Assembly (NCBI GenBank): GCA_040255525.1
Contig: JBDZVD010000016.1
Location: 22,540-86,539, forward strand
From: Rugosimonospora sp040255525
Lineage (GTDB): Bacteria > Actinomycetota > Actinomycetes > Mycobacteriales > Micromonosporaceae
Length of the DNA: 64,000 nt
Direction: 5' to 3'
A model generated the notes under the pieces. It was not told the DNA's origin, ran no database searches, and saw only the letters and a program-made list of their open reading frames with translations. Every line of letters begins with the position of its first letter. Position 1 is the stretch's first letter. Positions 1 through 10,972 of the stretch are shown here, in pieces. The position numbers and the translations under genes were made by a program.

Positions 1-60
1 TGTGGACGCGATGTGTGTACCCGTGGGGGACGGGCCTGGGGAACAACAGGGGGTGCGGCG

Positions 61-1719
61 GTGGCGGATGCGGTTGACCTCGGTGCTGTGTGGGCAGCGG
101 CGACGGACGAGATCGGCTCGGCTCAGCACCGCGCCTACCTCCGGCTGACCCAGCTGCGCGCGATCGTCGAGGACACCGCACTGGTGGCCGTGCCGGACGC
201 GTTCACCCGCGACGTGATCGAGTCCAAGCTGCGGCCGGCCATCACCGACGCACTGTCCCGGCAGCTCGGTCGCGCGATCCAGGTGGCGGTCACCGTACGG
301 GCGCCCGAGGAGCCGTCCCGCCCGGTCTCCCCGGCCGTGCCGATGCCCGCGACAGCGCCCGAGGTACCCGCGTTCATCGCCCAGGCACCGGTGTCGCGGG
401 CGAGCGAGCCGACCCTGTTCGACGCCGCGCTCATGCGCGAGCCGGGGTTGGGTGGTGAGGTCGGCGACGACGCCACCATCCCGCCGCCACGCAGCGGGTA
501 CGAGGAGTACGAGTCGCGGTACGGACGGATCAGCCCCCCGCAGGCCAACCCGTACCCGAACATGCCGCCCGCACCGCCGATGCAGCGGACGCCGAGCAGC
601 CCGCCCGCGCCGATCCGCCCGCCGGTCACATCCGGTGGCGGCGGAACCGGGCGGGACGACCACCGGCCCCCGATCGGTTCGAGCGACGGCGGCAACCGGC
701 TCAACCCGAAGTACATGTTCGAGACGTTCGTCATCGGCTCCTCGAACCGCTTCGCGCACGCGGCCAGCGTCGCGGTCGCCGAGTCGCCGGCGAAGGCATA
801 CAACCCGCTGTTCATCTACGGCAGCTCGGGGCTGGGCAAGACCCACCTGCTGCACGCGATCGGGCACTACGCGACGACGCTGGGTACGGCGCGCTCGGTC
901 CGGTACGTGTCGACCGAGGAGTTCACCAACGACTTCATCAACTCGCTGCGGGACGACAAGACCCAGGCGTTCCAGCGCCGGTACCGGGACGTGGACATCC
1001 TCCTGATCGACGACATCCAGTTCCTCGAGACCAGGGAGCGTACGCAGGAGGAGTTCTTCCACACCTTCAATACCCTGCACAACTCCAACAAGCAGCTGGT
1101 GATCACCTCCGACCGGTCTCCGAAGCAGCTCGCGACGCTGGAGGACCGGCTGCGCACCCGGTTCGAGTGGGGCCTGCTGGCCGACATCCAGCCGCCGGAC
1201 CTGGAGACGCGCATCGCGATCCTCCAGAAGAAGGCGGCGCAGGAGCGGTTGTCCGCACCGCCGGACGTGCTGGAGTTCATCGCGTCCCGGATCTCCAACT
1301 CGATCCGTGAGCTCGAAGGCGCCCTGATCCGGGTCACCGCGTTCGCCAGCCTGACCCGTTCTCCGGTCCAGCTGTCGCTCGCCGAAGAGGTACTGCGCGA
1401 CTTCATCCCGGACGGTACCGGCCCGGAGATCAACGCCGACCAGATCATGGCTTCCACCGCCGATTACTTCGGGGTGAGCCTGGAGGACCTGCGTGGCCAC
1501 TCCCGGTCGCGGGTACTGGTGAACGCGCGCCAGGTCGCCATGTACCTCTGCCGGGAACTCACCGACCTGTCGCTGCCCCGGATCGGGCAGGCATTCGGTG
1601 GCCGTGACCACACGACGGTGATGCACGCGGACCGGAAGATCCGCCAGCAGATGGCGGAGCGACGGTCGCTCTACAACCAGATCGCCGAGCTGACCAACCG
1701 GATCAAGCAGACTCCCTGA
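61..1719 (+). CDS. dnaA: Chromosomal replication initiator protein DnaA
   Basis: DnaA binds 9-bp DnaA boxes at oriC and uses ATP to open the origin and load the replicative helicase. The 552-residue product has an N-terminal domain, a long Pro/Gly-rich linker (about residues 90-215) typical of actinobacterial DnaA, an AAA+ core with Walker A GSSGLGKT (Gly254-Lys260) and Walker B LLIDDI (Asp317-Asp318), and a C-terminal DNA-binding domain with the GGRDHTTV signature near residue 515. I chose the GTG at 61 because homologues start close to VADAVDLG and a G-rich ribosome-binding site (GGGGG) lies just upstream; an in-frame ATG at 13 would add 16 unlikely residues. oriC follows directly, so autoregulation through boxes is plausible. 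A TGTGGAC motif sits at base 1 of the window. Confidence 0.97.
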   Translation: MADAVDLGAVWAAATDEIGSAQHRAYLRLTQLRAIVEDTALVAVPDAFTRDVIESKLRPAITDALSRQLGRAIQVAVTVRAPEEPSRPVSPAVPMPATAPEVPAFIAQAPVSRASEPTLFDAALMREPGLGGEVGDDATIPPPRSGYEEYESRYGRISPPQANPYPNMPPAPPMQRTPSSPPAPIRPPVTSGGGGTGRDDHRPPIGSSDGGNRLNPKYMFETFVIGSSNRFAHAASVAVAESPAKAYNPLFIYGSSGLGKTHLLHAIGHYATTLGTARSVRYVSTEEFTNDFINSLRDDKTQAFQRRYRDVDILLIDDIQFLETRERTQEEFFHTFNTLHNSNKQLVITSDRSPKQLATLEDRLRTRFEWGLLADIQPPDLETRIAILQKKAAQERLSAPPDVLEFIASRISNSIRELEGALIRVTAFASLTRSPVQLSLAEEVLRDFIPDGTGPEINADQIMASTADYFGVSLEDLRGHSRSRVLVNARQVAMYLCRELTDLSLPRIGQAFGGRDHTTVMHADRKIRQQMAERRSLYNQIAELTNRIKQTP

Positions 1720-1859
1720 CCGCGGGTCGCCTCCACCGCGGTGGAGTCCCCGGGACGGGCACCCCTGGCATCCGGACCGGCCGGCATCGGGGGCCGCCGG
1801 CGGGGTGGCGACGAGCACTCGTATCCCCGGCCCAGCCGGGCGACAGGTCAGCCTCGGTC

Positions 1860-2250
1860 CGTTGAGTGTCGCAACTAATCCACACCCTGTGCGCTGCCAT
1901 CCACAGTCGATGCACGTTATCCACAGAGTGTGGACGGTGCCTGGGGAACTTCTGTGGACTCTATGTGGACGTGTCCGTTTAGCCGTGGACAGGTTGTGTA
2001 CGACCTTTCCCCACAGCTGGGGGTAAATCCTGGGCATAACAGGTGGATAACCGGTGGATAACGGTGGACAAGTTCGCCGGTTCGACCCGGGCTGGGGACA
2101 ACTCGCCGTTCTCAACAGCCGTGTTCCACACCTTCCCCACTTGTGGAAACACGTTCTGAGCAGCAGCGACGACACTTCTCCACAGAACGCACAGGCGCGA
2201 AGAAGACGATGAAATAGATCTTCTAAGAAATCAAAAAACAATCATCTGGG
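1860..2250. other. oriC: Chromosomal replication origin oriC (DnaA-box cluster and AT-rich element)
   Basis: The non-coding dnaA-dnaN interval holds at least a dozen 9-mers close to TTATCCACA on both strands. Examples are a perfect TTATCCACA at 1917-1925, TAATCCACA at 1876-1884, TTCTCCACA at 2176-2184, TGTTCCACA at 2122-2130, and the reverse-strand forms GGTGGATAA at 2042-2050 and 2053-2061, GGTGGACAA at 2063-2071, TGTGGACGG at 1929 and TGTGGACGT at 1964. An AT-rich stretch at 2199-2247, rich in A-runs and atypical of this GC-rich sequence, is the likely DNA-unwinding element. Position between dnaA and dnaN plus box density make the assignment firm. The exact edges are my estimate. Confidence 0.93.
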
Positions 2251-2402
2251 TGTGGGAAAGACCGGGTGCCAAAGTGCCGGGGTCGGTGCACGGCCGGCTT
2301 GCGTTCGCCATACAGTGCGAGAGGCAAACGATGAGTTCGACCGGACGGCGGCCCGGACCGCCGGTGGCCACCAGGCCCCAGCCTGGATCGGGAGGGCACG
2401 AC

Positions 2403-3533
2403 ATGAAGTTCCGAGTCGAGCGCGACGCGCTCGCCGATGCCGTTGCGTGGACCGCCAAGAGCCTGCCCAGCCGGCCCTCCGTGCCGGTGCTGGCCGGCGT
2501 GATGCTGCGCGTGTCCGCTGGTCAGCTGACCGTCTCCGGCTTCGACTACGAGGTCTCCAGCCAGGTTTCGGTCGAGGTCACACCGGACGCCGACGGGGCG
2601 GCGCTGGTCTCCGGCCGGCTCCTTGCCGAGATCACCAAGGCACTCCCAGCCAAGCCGGTCGACGTGGCCGCGGTCGGTTCGCACCTGGAACTGGTCTGCG
2701 GCAGTGCGCGGTTCACGCTGCCGACCATGCCGGTGGAGGACTACCCGACGCTGCCCGAGATGCCGGCGACCGCCGGCACCGTCGAGGCCGCGACGTTCGC
2801 CTCCGCCGTTGCCCAGGTCGCGGTCGCCGCCGGACGCGACGACACGCTGCCGCTGCTGACCGGTGTCCGGGTGGAGTTGGAGGGCTCCACGATGACCCTG
2901 CTGGCCACCGACCGGTACCGGTTGGCGATCAAGGAGCTGCAATGGCGCCCGGACGACGCCGAGGCCAGCCTCCAGGCGCTCGTGCCGGCGAAGACGCTGG
3001 CCGACACCGCCAAGACGCTCGGGCCGCTGGGGGGCGAGGTCACGCTCGCGTTGGCCCGCGGCGGGATGGGTGAGGGCATGGTCGGCTTCGTGGGTGGCAA
3101 CCGCCGGACCACGAGCCGGCTGCTCGACGGGGAGTTCCCCAAGGTGCGCAACCTGCTGCCCGATCACCACAGCGCGCAGGCCCACGTTCAGGTGTCGGCG
3201 CTGGTCGAGGTCGTCCGACGGGTCGCGCTGGTCGCGGAGCGGACCACCCCCGTGCGGCTGTCGTTCAGCGAGGACGGGTTGATCGTCGAGGCCGGCGGTA
3301 CCGAGGACGCCCGGGCCAGCGAGGCCATGGACTGCACGTACGAGGGCGAGGCGATGCAGGTCGCGTTCAACCCCGGGTACCTGCTGGAGGGCCTGCAGGC
3401 GCTCGACGGGCCGATCGCTGTGCTCTCGCTCACCGACCCCCGCAAACCTGCGGTGTTGGCCCCGGCCGGTGAGAATGGGGAGATCATCCCCGGGTACCGG
3501 TACCTGATCATGCCGATCCGGATCGGTGCCTAG
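2403..3533 (+). CDS. dnaN: DNA polymerase III beta subunit (sliding clamp)
   Basis: The ring-shaped clamp tethers DNA polymerase III to template DNA and recruits many repair factors. The 376-residue product begins MKFRVERDAL and has the usual three-domain clamp length; the C-terminus ends in the clamp-type YRYLIMPIRI segment. The ATG at 2403 is preceded by GGGAGG (2390-2395), a good Shine-Dalgarno; longer in-frame extensions start inside the AT-rich origin element and are rejected. It lies downstream of oriC in the conserved dnaA-dnaN-recF order, with gnd following after 29 bp. Confidence 0.97.
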   Translation: MKFRVERDALADAVAWTAKSLPSRPSVPVLAGVMLRVSAGQLTVSGFDYEVSSQVSVEVTPDADGAALVSGRLLAEITKALPAKPVDVAAVGSHLELVCGSARFTLPTMPVEDYPTLPEMPATAGTVEAATFASAVAQVAVAAGRDDTLPLLTGVRVELEGSTMTLLATDRYRLAIKELQWRPDDAEASLQALVPAKTLADTAKTLGPLGGEVTLALARGGMGEGMVGFVGGNRRTTSRLLDGEFPKVRNLLPDHHSAQAHVQVSALVEVVRRVALVAERTTPVRLSFSEDGLIVEAGGTEDARASEAMDCTYEGEAMQVAFNPGYLLEGLQALDGPIAVLSLTDPRKPAVLAPAGENGEIIPGYRYLIMPIRIGA

Positions 3534-3562
3534 TCCAACAACGCAACAAAGGGAGAAACACC

Positions 3563-4441
3563 ATGCAGCTCGGACTGGTCGGCCTCGGCCGGATGGGCGG
3601 CAACATGCGCGAGCGGCTGCGCCGCGCCGGGCATGAGGTCATCGGTTACGACCCGAATCCGGAGAAGACCGACGTTCCAGGGCTGGCCGAGATGGTGGCG
3701 AAGCTGACCACGCCGCGGGTCATCTGGATCATGGTCCCGCAGCAGGTCACCGAGGACACCATCGACAAGCTGATCGAGCTGCTCCACGAGGGCGATCTGA
3801 TCATCGACGGCGGCAACTCCAAGTTCACCGACGACAAGCCGAGGGCCGAGCGCCTGGCCGGGCACGGCATCGGGTACCTCGATGTCGGCGTGTCGGGCGG
3901 CGTGTGGGGCCTGGCCAACGGGTATGGGCTGATGGTCGGCGGTGCCAAGGAGGACGTGGCCAAGGCGCAGCCGATCTTCGACGCGCTCAAGCCCGAGGGC
4001 GAGTTCGGCTTCGCGCACGCCGGCCCGGTGGGTGCCGGCCACTACGCGAAGATGGTGCACAACGGCATCGAGTACGGACTCATGCAAGCGTATGCCGAGG
4101 GCTACGAGCTGCTGGAGGCCGCCGAGTACGTCACCGACGTGCCCGCCGTCATCAAGTCCTGGCGCTCCGGCACCGTCATCCGTTCCTGGCTGCTGGAGTT
4201 GCTCGACCTCGCGCTGGACGAGGACCCGAAGCTGGACGCGCTGCGCGGCTACGCCGAGGACACCGGCGAGGGCCGGTGGACGGTCGACGAGGCCGTCCGG
4301 CTCGCCGTGCCGCTGAACGTCATCACGGCGTCGCTGTTCGCCCGGTTCGCCTCGCGCCAGGACGACTCGCCGACCATGAAGGCGGTCGCGGCGCTGCGCA
4401 ACCAGTTCGGCGGGCACGCGGTCAGGAAAGAGATCGGCTAA
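3563..4441 (+). CDS. gnd: 6-phosphogluconate dehydrogenase, decarboxylating (short form)
   Basis: This enzyme oxidatively decarboxylates 6-phosphogluconate to ribulose 5-phosphate in the pentose phosphate pathway. The 292-residue protein is the short single-domain type rather than the roughly 470-residue type. It shows an N-terminal Rossmann loop GLGRMGGNM, the substrate segment DGGNSKFTDD, GVSGGVWG, and the catalytic-lysine region HYAKMVHNGIEYG. An AGGGAG ribosome-binding site precedes ATG 3563. Its position between dnaN and recF is a recognised arrangement in several actinobacterial families. Cofactor preference (NAD or NADP) cannot be settled from the sequence alone. Confidence 0.93.
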   Translation: MQLGLVGLGRMGGNMRERLRRAGHEVIGYDPNPEKTDVPGLAEMVAKLTTPRVIWIMVPQQVTEDTIDKLIELLHEGDLIIDGGNSKFTDDKPRAERLAGHGIGYLDVGVSGGVWGLANGYGLMVGGAKEDVAKAQPIFDALKPEGEFGFAHAGPVGAGHYAKMVHNGIEYGLMQAYAEGYELLEAAEYVTDVPAVIKSWRSGTVIRSWLLELLDLALDEDPKLDALRGYAEDTGEGRWTVDEAVRLAVPLNVITASLFARFASRQDDSPTMKAVAALRNQFGGHAVRKEIG

Positions 4442-4499
4442 CCGCCAGCCGTCGTTGACCGGGCGACCGGGTACCGGCGGCGGTCCTTCGGGAGAAACC

Positions 4500-5621
4500 T
4501 TGTACGTCAGGCGGCTCGAACTCGTCGACTTTCGTTCGTACCCCCGGTGTGTCGTCGAGTTCGAGCCCGGGTGCAGCGTGCTGGTCGGCCCGAACGGCGT
4601 GGGCAAGACCAATCTCGTCGAGGCTCTCGGCTACGTGTCCACGCTGGACAGTCACCGGGTCGCCACCGACGCGCCGCTAGTCCGTGCGGGCGCCACGTCG
4701 GCGGTGATCCGGTCCGAGATCGTGCACGAGCACCGGTCCCTGTCGGTCGAGTTGGCCATCGAGCCGGGCAAGGCCAACCGGGCCCGGCTCGGTGGCTCCC
4801 CGGTACGGCGGGCGCGTGACGTCCTGGGCGCGCTGCGCATGGTCCTGTTCGCACCGGAGGATCTCGCGCTGGTGCGCGGCGACCCGGCCGAGCGCCGCAA
4901 CTACCTGGACCACCTGCTGGTGGCCCGGCAACCCCGGTACGCCGGGGTGCGCGCCGACTACGAGCGGGTACTCAAGCAGCGCAACGCGTTGCTGCGCACC
5001 GCGTACCTGGCCCGCAAGACCGGGGCCGGCGCCCGCGATCTGTCCACATTGGATGTGTGGGACGTGCACCTCGCGTCGCACGGGGCCGAGCTGCTGGCCG
5101 CCCGGCTGGAGCTGTGCGCCGCACTCGGGCCGCATGTCGCCAAGGCGTACGACGCGGTGGCGGCCGGACGTGGCCGGGCGGCCATCGAGTACCGGTCCCG
5201 GGTACCGGTCGAGCCGGCCGACCGCGAGTCGCTGTCGGCTGCCCTGTCGGCGGCGCTGGCCGAGGCCCGGCCCAGCGAGGTGGAGCGCGGCACGACCCTG
5301 GTCGGGCCGCACCGCGACGATGTCCTGCTGACCCTCGGGGACTTGCCGGCGAAGGGGTACGCGAGCCACGGCGAGTCCTGGTCGTTGGCGCTGGCACTGC
5401 GCCTGGCCGCGTACGAGCTGCTGCGCACCGAGGGGATCGAGCCGGTGCTCGCGCTGGACGACGTGTTCGCCGAACTGGACGCCGGGCGCCGGGAACGGCT
5501 CGCCGGGTTGGTCGGGTCCGCCGGCCAGCTGTTGATCACCTGTGCGGTGGCGGAGGACGTGCCGGCCGCGCTGCGCGGTGCGCGCTACGAAGTCAGCGAG
5601 GGTGAGGTACGCCGTGCCTGA
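4500..5621 (+). CDS. recF: DNA replication and repair protein RecF
   Basis: RecF is an SMC/ABC-like ATPase that acts with RecO and RecR to load RecA at gaps. The 373-residue product starts YVRRLELVDFRSY after the initiator, has Walker A GPNGVGKTN (Gly30-Lys36) and the C-terminal Walker B/D-loop LDDVFAELD near residue 320. I chose TTG 4500 because it gives the conserved RecF N-terminus and follows GGGAG (4490-4494) by five bases; an upstream TTG at 4455 would add 15 residues unlike the family. The stop overlaps the next gene by 8 bp, suggesting translational coupling. Confidence 0.95.
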   Translation: MYVRRLELVDFRSYPRCVVEFEPGCSVLVGPNGVGKTNLVEALGYVSTLDSHRVATDAPLVRAGATSAVIRSEIVHEHRSLSVELAIEPGKANRARLGGSPVRRARDVLGALRMVLFAPEDLALVRGDPAERRNYLDHLLVARQPRYAGVRADYERVLKQRNALLRTAYLARKTGAGARDLSTLDVWDVHLASHGAELLAARLELCAALGPHVAKAYDAVAAGRGRAAIEYRSRVPVEPADRESLSAALSAALAEARPSEVERGTTLVGPHRDDVLLTLGDLPAKGYASHGESWSLALALRLAAYELLRTEGIEPVLALDDVFAELDAGRRERLAGLVGSAGQLLITCAVAEDVPAALRGARYEVSEGEVRRA

Positions 5622-6204
5622 CGAGCGGCCAGAGCAGACCGGTTCGGCATCCGGGCCCGGCTCCGCGGCGCGAAGCGGCGCCGGGTCCGACGGGTCGGGA
5701 CTGACCGGGCCCGAGCTGGCCCGGGCGGTGCTCGACGCGGCGAAGGTACGCCGAGAGGCCGCCCGGTCGGCGCGGCCACGCCCGGTCGACGGTCAGGGCC
5801 GCCCGGTGACCCGGCGACTGCGCGGGTATTCGGGTCCGGGACCGGATCCTCGCGATCCCCAGCCGTTCGGCGCCGTCCTGGCGAAGCTCGTCAAGTCGCG
5901 CGGATGGCAGCGGCCGGCGGCCGAGGCCACCGTGTTCGGCGACTGGCCGAGAGTGGTCGGCGCGGAGATCGCCGAACACTGCCGGCCCACCAAGCTGGAG
6001 AACGGTGAACTGACCGTCGAGGCCGAATCCACCGCCTGGGCGACCCAGCTGCGACTGCTGTCCGGGAAGCTGCTGTCCGGCATCGCTGTGCAGGTCGGCC
6101 ACAACGTCGTGACCAAGCTGCACATCCACGGTCCGGCGGCGCCGTCGTGGAACCGGGGTGCCCGGCGGGTACGCGGTCGCGGGCCGCGCGACACGTACGG
6201 CTGA
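5614..6204 (+). CDS. dciA: DciA-like DUF721 protein (predicted helicase-loading factor)
   Basis: DUF721 proteins include DciA, which supports loading of the replicative helicase DnaB in bacteria lacking DnaC. The 196-residue protein has a variable Ala/Arg/Pro-rich N-terminal third and a C-terminal DUF721/KH-like core (about residues 85-185) with FGDWPRVVG, then HCRPTKLENGELTVEAEST and WATQLRLL. The GTG at 5614 overlaps the end of recF by 8 bp and fits the recF-DUF721-gyrB order seen in many Actinobacteria. Family assignment is firm; the loader role is transferred from characterised relatives. Confidence 0.88.
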   Translation: MPDERPEQTGSASGPGSAARSGAGSDGSGLTGPELARAVLDAAKVRREAARSARPRPVDGQGRPVTRRLRGYSGPGPDPRDPQPFGAVLAKLVKSRGWQRPAAEATVFGDWPRVVGAEIAEHCRPTKLENGELTVEAESTAWATQLRLLSGKLLSGIAVQVGHNVVTKLHIHGPAAPSWNRGARRVRGRGPRDTYG

Positions 6205-6214
6205 GCGGATCCCG

Positions 6215-7747
6215 CTACGGGACGAGCGGAGCCGCCGCCTGCTCGCGAACCATCGCGACCGGATCGTGCACCGGAGCGGCGTCGTGCCCCGGGACGGCGT
6301 CGGGGGCGAAGCCGGCCGGCTGCGGGGCGGCGTGCGCCACCGACCGGGCCGCGGCACGGGGACCGGTCGACCGGTCGAGGCGCTGGCCGGGTACCGCGGC
6401 GAGGTGGCCGGACATGGAGCGGCCGGGCGCGACCAGCCGGCGCGCCATGAGCCGGCGAGAGACCGCGAGCCGCCCGGAGACCGCCAACCGCCGGGAGGCC
6501 GCCGAGTCGCGCACGCCGACGATCAGCGCGCGTGCCCGTACGGTCGACGGGAGCGGCAGGTCGAGGCGCCGGGACAGGGCGACCGCGGCGACCACGCAGG
6601 CGGCGATGGTCACCGCGCCGGCCAGCACCAGCGCGGCACGCGGCCCCACGGCCTCGGACAGCCAGCCGAGCAGCTGGGCGCCGAGCGCGCTGGACAGCGA
6701 GCTGGTCATGGCGAGCGCGGCCAGTACCCGCCCGCGCATGTCGGCGCGGGTGTCCAGCTGGACGCGGGTGGACACGGTCGTGTCGATGAGCACCGCGGCG
6801 GCGGCGATCGGCAGGATCGCGGCGGCGAAGGTCCACAGGCCGCCGGAGAGGCCGGCGGACAGTTCGAGCCCACTGGCGACCAGTCCGGCGACGATCAGGG
6901 TCGGGTACCCGAGCCGGCGCTGGCGGGCGGCCATGAACCCGCCGACCACGGTACCGACGGCGAAGACCGTGGACAGCATCCCGTACCCGGCGGCTCCGAC
7001 GCGTAGCGGCCCTTCGGCCATGGCGGCCATGGTCACCTGGTAGTTGCGGCCGAGGCTGCCCAGCACGGCGGCCAGCGCGAGGGTGATCAGGACGACCGGC
7101 TGGGTGAGCAGGTACCGGAACCCCTCCCGTACCCCGCGCTTGTCCGGTACGGCGATGTCCACCGGCTTGTGGGTGCGGATGAGGAACAGCGCGACGATCA
7201 CCGCGAAGAAGGCTGCCGCGTTGCCGGCGAACAGCGGCGCCGGGCCCAGCACGGCGACGGCCACGCCGCCCAGGCTCGTGCCGATGATCCGGCCGGCGGA
7301 GTTGGACAGCGAGCCGAGCGACAGGGCGTTGCCCAGCGTGTCCGCGTCCACCGTCGAGGAGGTGAACCGGCCGAGCGCCGGGCCCTCGATGGCACCGATC
7401 ACGCCGGCGAGCACCGAGACCGCGTAGATCACCGACATCCCGCCGGCGTGGTGCCAGGCGACCAGGGCCAGGCAGGCGGCCAGCGAGGCGTGGGCGAGCT
7501 GGGTACAGACCAGGAGCCGGCGGCCCGGGAACCGGTCGGCCAGCGCCCCGGCCCAGGAGCTGAGCAGCAGCACCGGCAGCGACTGCAGCAGCAGGTTGAA
7601 GCCCATCTGGGTGGTCGAGCCGGTGAGCTGGAGCACGTACCAGTTGATCGCCAGGGCCTGCATCCACCTGCCGGTGACCGACACGAAGTCGGCGGAGATC
7701 CAGATGCGGAAGTTGCGTTGGCGCAGGGCAGCAAAAGTGCTGCGCAC
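6215..7747 (-). CDS. Major facilitator superfamily transporter (MFS_3/enterobactin-exporter-like) with unusual C-terminal tail
   Basis: A predicted inner-membrane MFS exporter of 510 residues with about 12 hydrophobic segments. The N-terminus RSTFAALRQRNFRIW and the QLTGSTTQMG segment resemble MFS_3-type exporters near siderophore or drug efflux systems. The GTG at 7747 is preceded by GAGGAG nine bases upstream; longer starts add 28 non-family residues. After the last membrane helix (near residue 405) there is an approximately 100-residue tail rich in Arg, Ala and Ser with near-repeats of the form SRRLAVSGRLAVSRRL, then an Ala/Pro/His-rich end. The gene interrupts the dciA-gyrB interval on the opposite strand. 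Substrate is unknown. Confidence 0.85.
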   Translation of the reverse strand: MRSTFAALRQRNFRIWISADFVSVTGRWMQALAINWYVLQLTGSTTQMGFNLLLQSLPVLLLSSWAGALADRFPGRRLLVCTQLAHASLAACLALVAWHHAGGMSVIYAVSVLAGVIGAIEGPALGRFTSSTVDADTLGNALSLGSLSNSAGRIIGTSLGGVAVAVLGPAPLFAGNAAAFFAVIVALFLIRTHKPVDIAVPDKRGVREGFRYLLTQPVVLITLALAAVLGSLGRNYQVTMAAMAEGPLRVGAAGYGMLSTVFAVGTVVGGFMAARQRRLGYPTLIVAGLVASGLELSAGLSGGLWTFAAAILPIAAAAVLIDTTVSTRVQLDTRADMRGRVLAALAMTSSLSSALGAQLLGWLSEAVGPRAALVLAGAVTIAACVVAAVALSRRLDLPLPSTVRARALIVGVRDSAASRRLAVSGRLAVSRRLMARRLVAPGRSMSGHLAAVPGQRLDRSTGPRAAARSVAHAAPQPAGFAPDAVPGHDAAPVHDPVAMVREQAAAPLVP

Positions 7748-8015
7748 GACTACCGTCTCCTCGATACCGACGGTAGCCCGGTAGGTGCTCACCGCCCTCA
7801 ACGGAAACCGGCGATCTGCCGGCAGCGGCAAGTGTCGCTTCTGCTCAGGCCGGTTGTCGGTAGATCGTGAGGCGGCTCACGGTACGACGAGGTTTCGGTA
7901 ACTGTGTGTGTGGGTAGGCGCTCCGGCCGGGTTGGGCGGCGCCCGGTTTGGCGGCTCGGCCGGTTGGGCGGCTCGGAGATTGGCGGGACGGTGCCCGGAG
8001 GGAGGCGGAGCCGGA

Positions 8016-8573
8016 TCAGAAGTCTGCGTAGACGGCGAAACCGCGCTCGGCGCACCGGCGGTAGAAGCTGGCCAGCACGGCCAGTTCGGTCAGCGTGAAG
8101 CTCCACTGCGGCGGTGACCCGTCCTCGTCGCGCAGCGTCGCGAGCCGGCCGTCCAGCCACCGCAGTTGCTGGTCCGCGAGCCGCCCGGCGGAGACCGCCT
8201 TGCGCATGACGTCGGCGACGGTGTCGAACGTGACGTCCTCGCCGTACTCCCGGTGGCCGGCGACGAAGCGCTCCAGGCCACCGGCGATCCAGGCGCAGCC
8301 GTCCGGGTCGATCACCGGGTCCTCGTCCTCGGCGGATGCGTCAGTGGCATACAACACACCATCGAGCCCGAGCAGTAGGTCGACGAGCTGGGTGTAGCCG
8401 GTGGCGCGGACGGTGCCGGTCTCCGCGACGTGCTCGGCCAGTGCCGCCGCCGGTCCGGCGATCCTGGGTACCTGCCGCTCCACCTCGGCGAAGTCGACAA
8501 ACTCGGCGGGCGCGACCGGCTCGTAGAAGCGGCCCGTACGCGGCCACTGCACGGCTACGTTGTCCAGGCCCAT
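8016..8573 (-). CDS. Conserved hypothetical protein, soluble, 185 residues
   Basis: I do not recognise the family. Starting at ATG 8573 the product begins MGLDNVAVQW, is acidic and has no signal peptide or membrane segment. Notable segments are LVDLLLGLDGVLYATD, an acidic ASAEDEDP run, DPDGCAWIAGGLERFV, and a C-terminal part LTELAVLASFYRRCAERG. Frame preference (GC at third positions) supports real coding. Longer starts up to 8669 add an Arg-rich stretch that looks untranslated. It is oriented like the MFS gene, 268 bp upstream of it, and divergent from gyrB. Confidence 0.72.
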   Translation of the reverse strand: MGLDNVAVQWPRTGRFYEPVAPAEFVDFAEVERQVPRIAGPAAALAEHVAETGTVRATGYTQLVDLLLGLDGVLYATDASAEDEDPVIDPDGCAWIAGGLERFVAGHREYGEDVTFDTVADVMRKAVSAGRLADQQLRWLDGRLATLRDEDGSPPQWSFTLTELAVLASFYRRCAERGFAVYADF

Positions 8574-8983
8574 CGTGGCCCCAATCCTGATCCGGATAAA
8601 CGAACGCGGCGAGAGGGTACGGCACGAGGGGGTGGCCGCGCGACCCCCGAACCGGCGGAGTGGGTGCATCCGGGCGCGGCAAGATCTAAATCGCCCCTCA
8701 ACGCGACGGCGGCGCCCGTCTCGCCGGGTGCGTGGGGGAGGTTGTGACCGGTCCGAATCTCGCCGCTACGGCGATTTCAGGGGGTGCCGCGGGCGGCTTC
8801 TATGGTCAGCGCGCAGTAAGATTGACAGCGGAACAGATCAGCCGATCACGACCAGCGGGCCTTCCGGGATCGGCGCGCCATCTTCTCGCTCCGTCAGGCG
8901 TGCGGATCGTGGCGTGCCTGTGCCCGGCAGCACCGCCCGACCCCGTCCGGGGCTTGACGCCGGGCGAGAAAGCGATCGAGGAA
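8574..8983. other. Intergenic region upstream of gyrB
   Basis: This 410-bp divergent interval should carry the gyrB promoter. A TTGACA at 8822-8827 is a possible -35 element but no good -10 follows at 17 bp. TAAGAT at 8817-8822 and TATGGT at 8801-8806 are alternative -10 candidates without a clear -35. An open frame runs through 8732-8983 in phase with gyrB but its translation is not GyrB-like, so I treat it as leader. Confidence 0.45.
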
Positions 8984-10930
<1,947 letters not shown>

Positions 10931-10972
10931 CAGCGTGGCGTATCCGCAGGCCAGGTCGTTGCCCGGCCGTGC

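Noticed and set aside
1805..2026. Small plus-strand frame inside oriC
   Set aside because: It spans DnaA boxes in the origin and has no ribosome-binding site.
5793..7667. Long minus-strand open frame (over 600 codons) opposite dciA and the MFS gene
   Set aside because: It overlaps two well-supported genes in another frame, and its translation is Arg/Pro/Gly-rich without a domain, typical of antisense frames in high-GC DNA.
8732..8983. In-frame N-terminal extension of gyrB
   Set aside because: The added 84 residues have no GyrB similarity and would make the protein far longer than usual.
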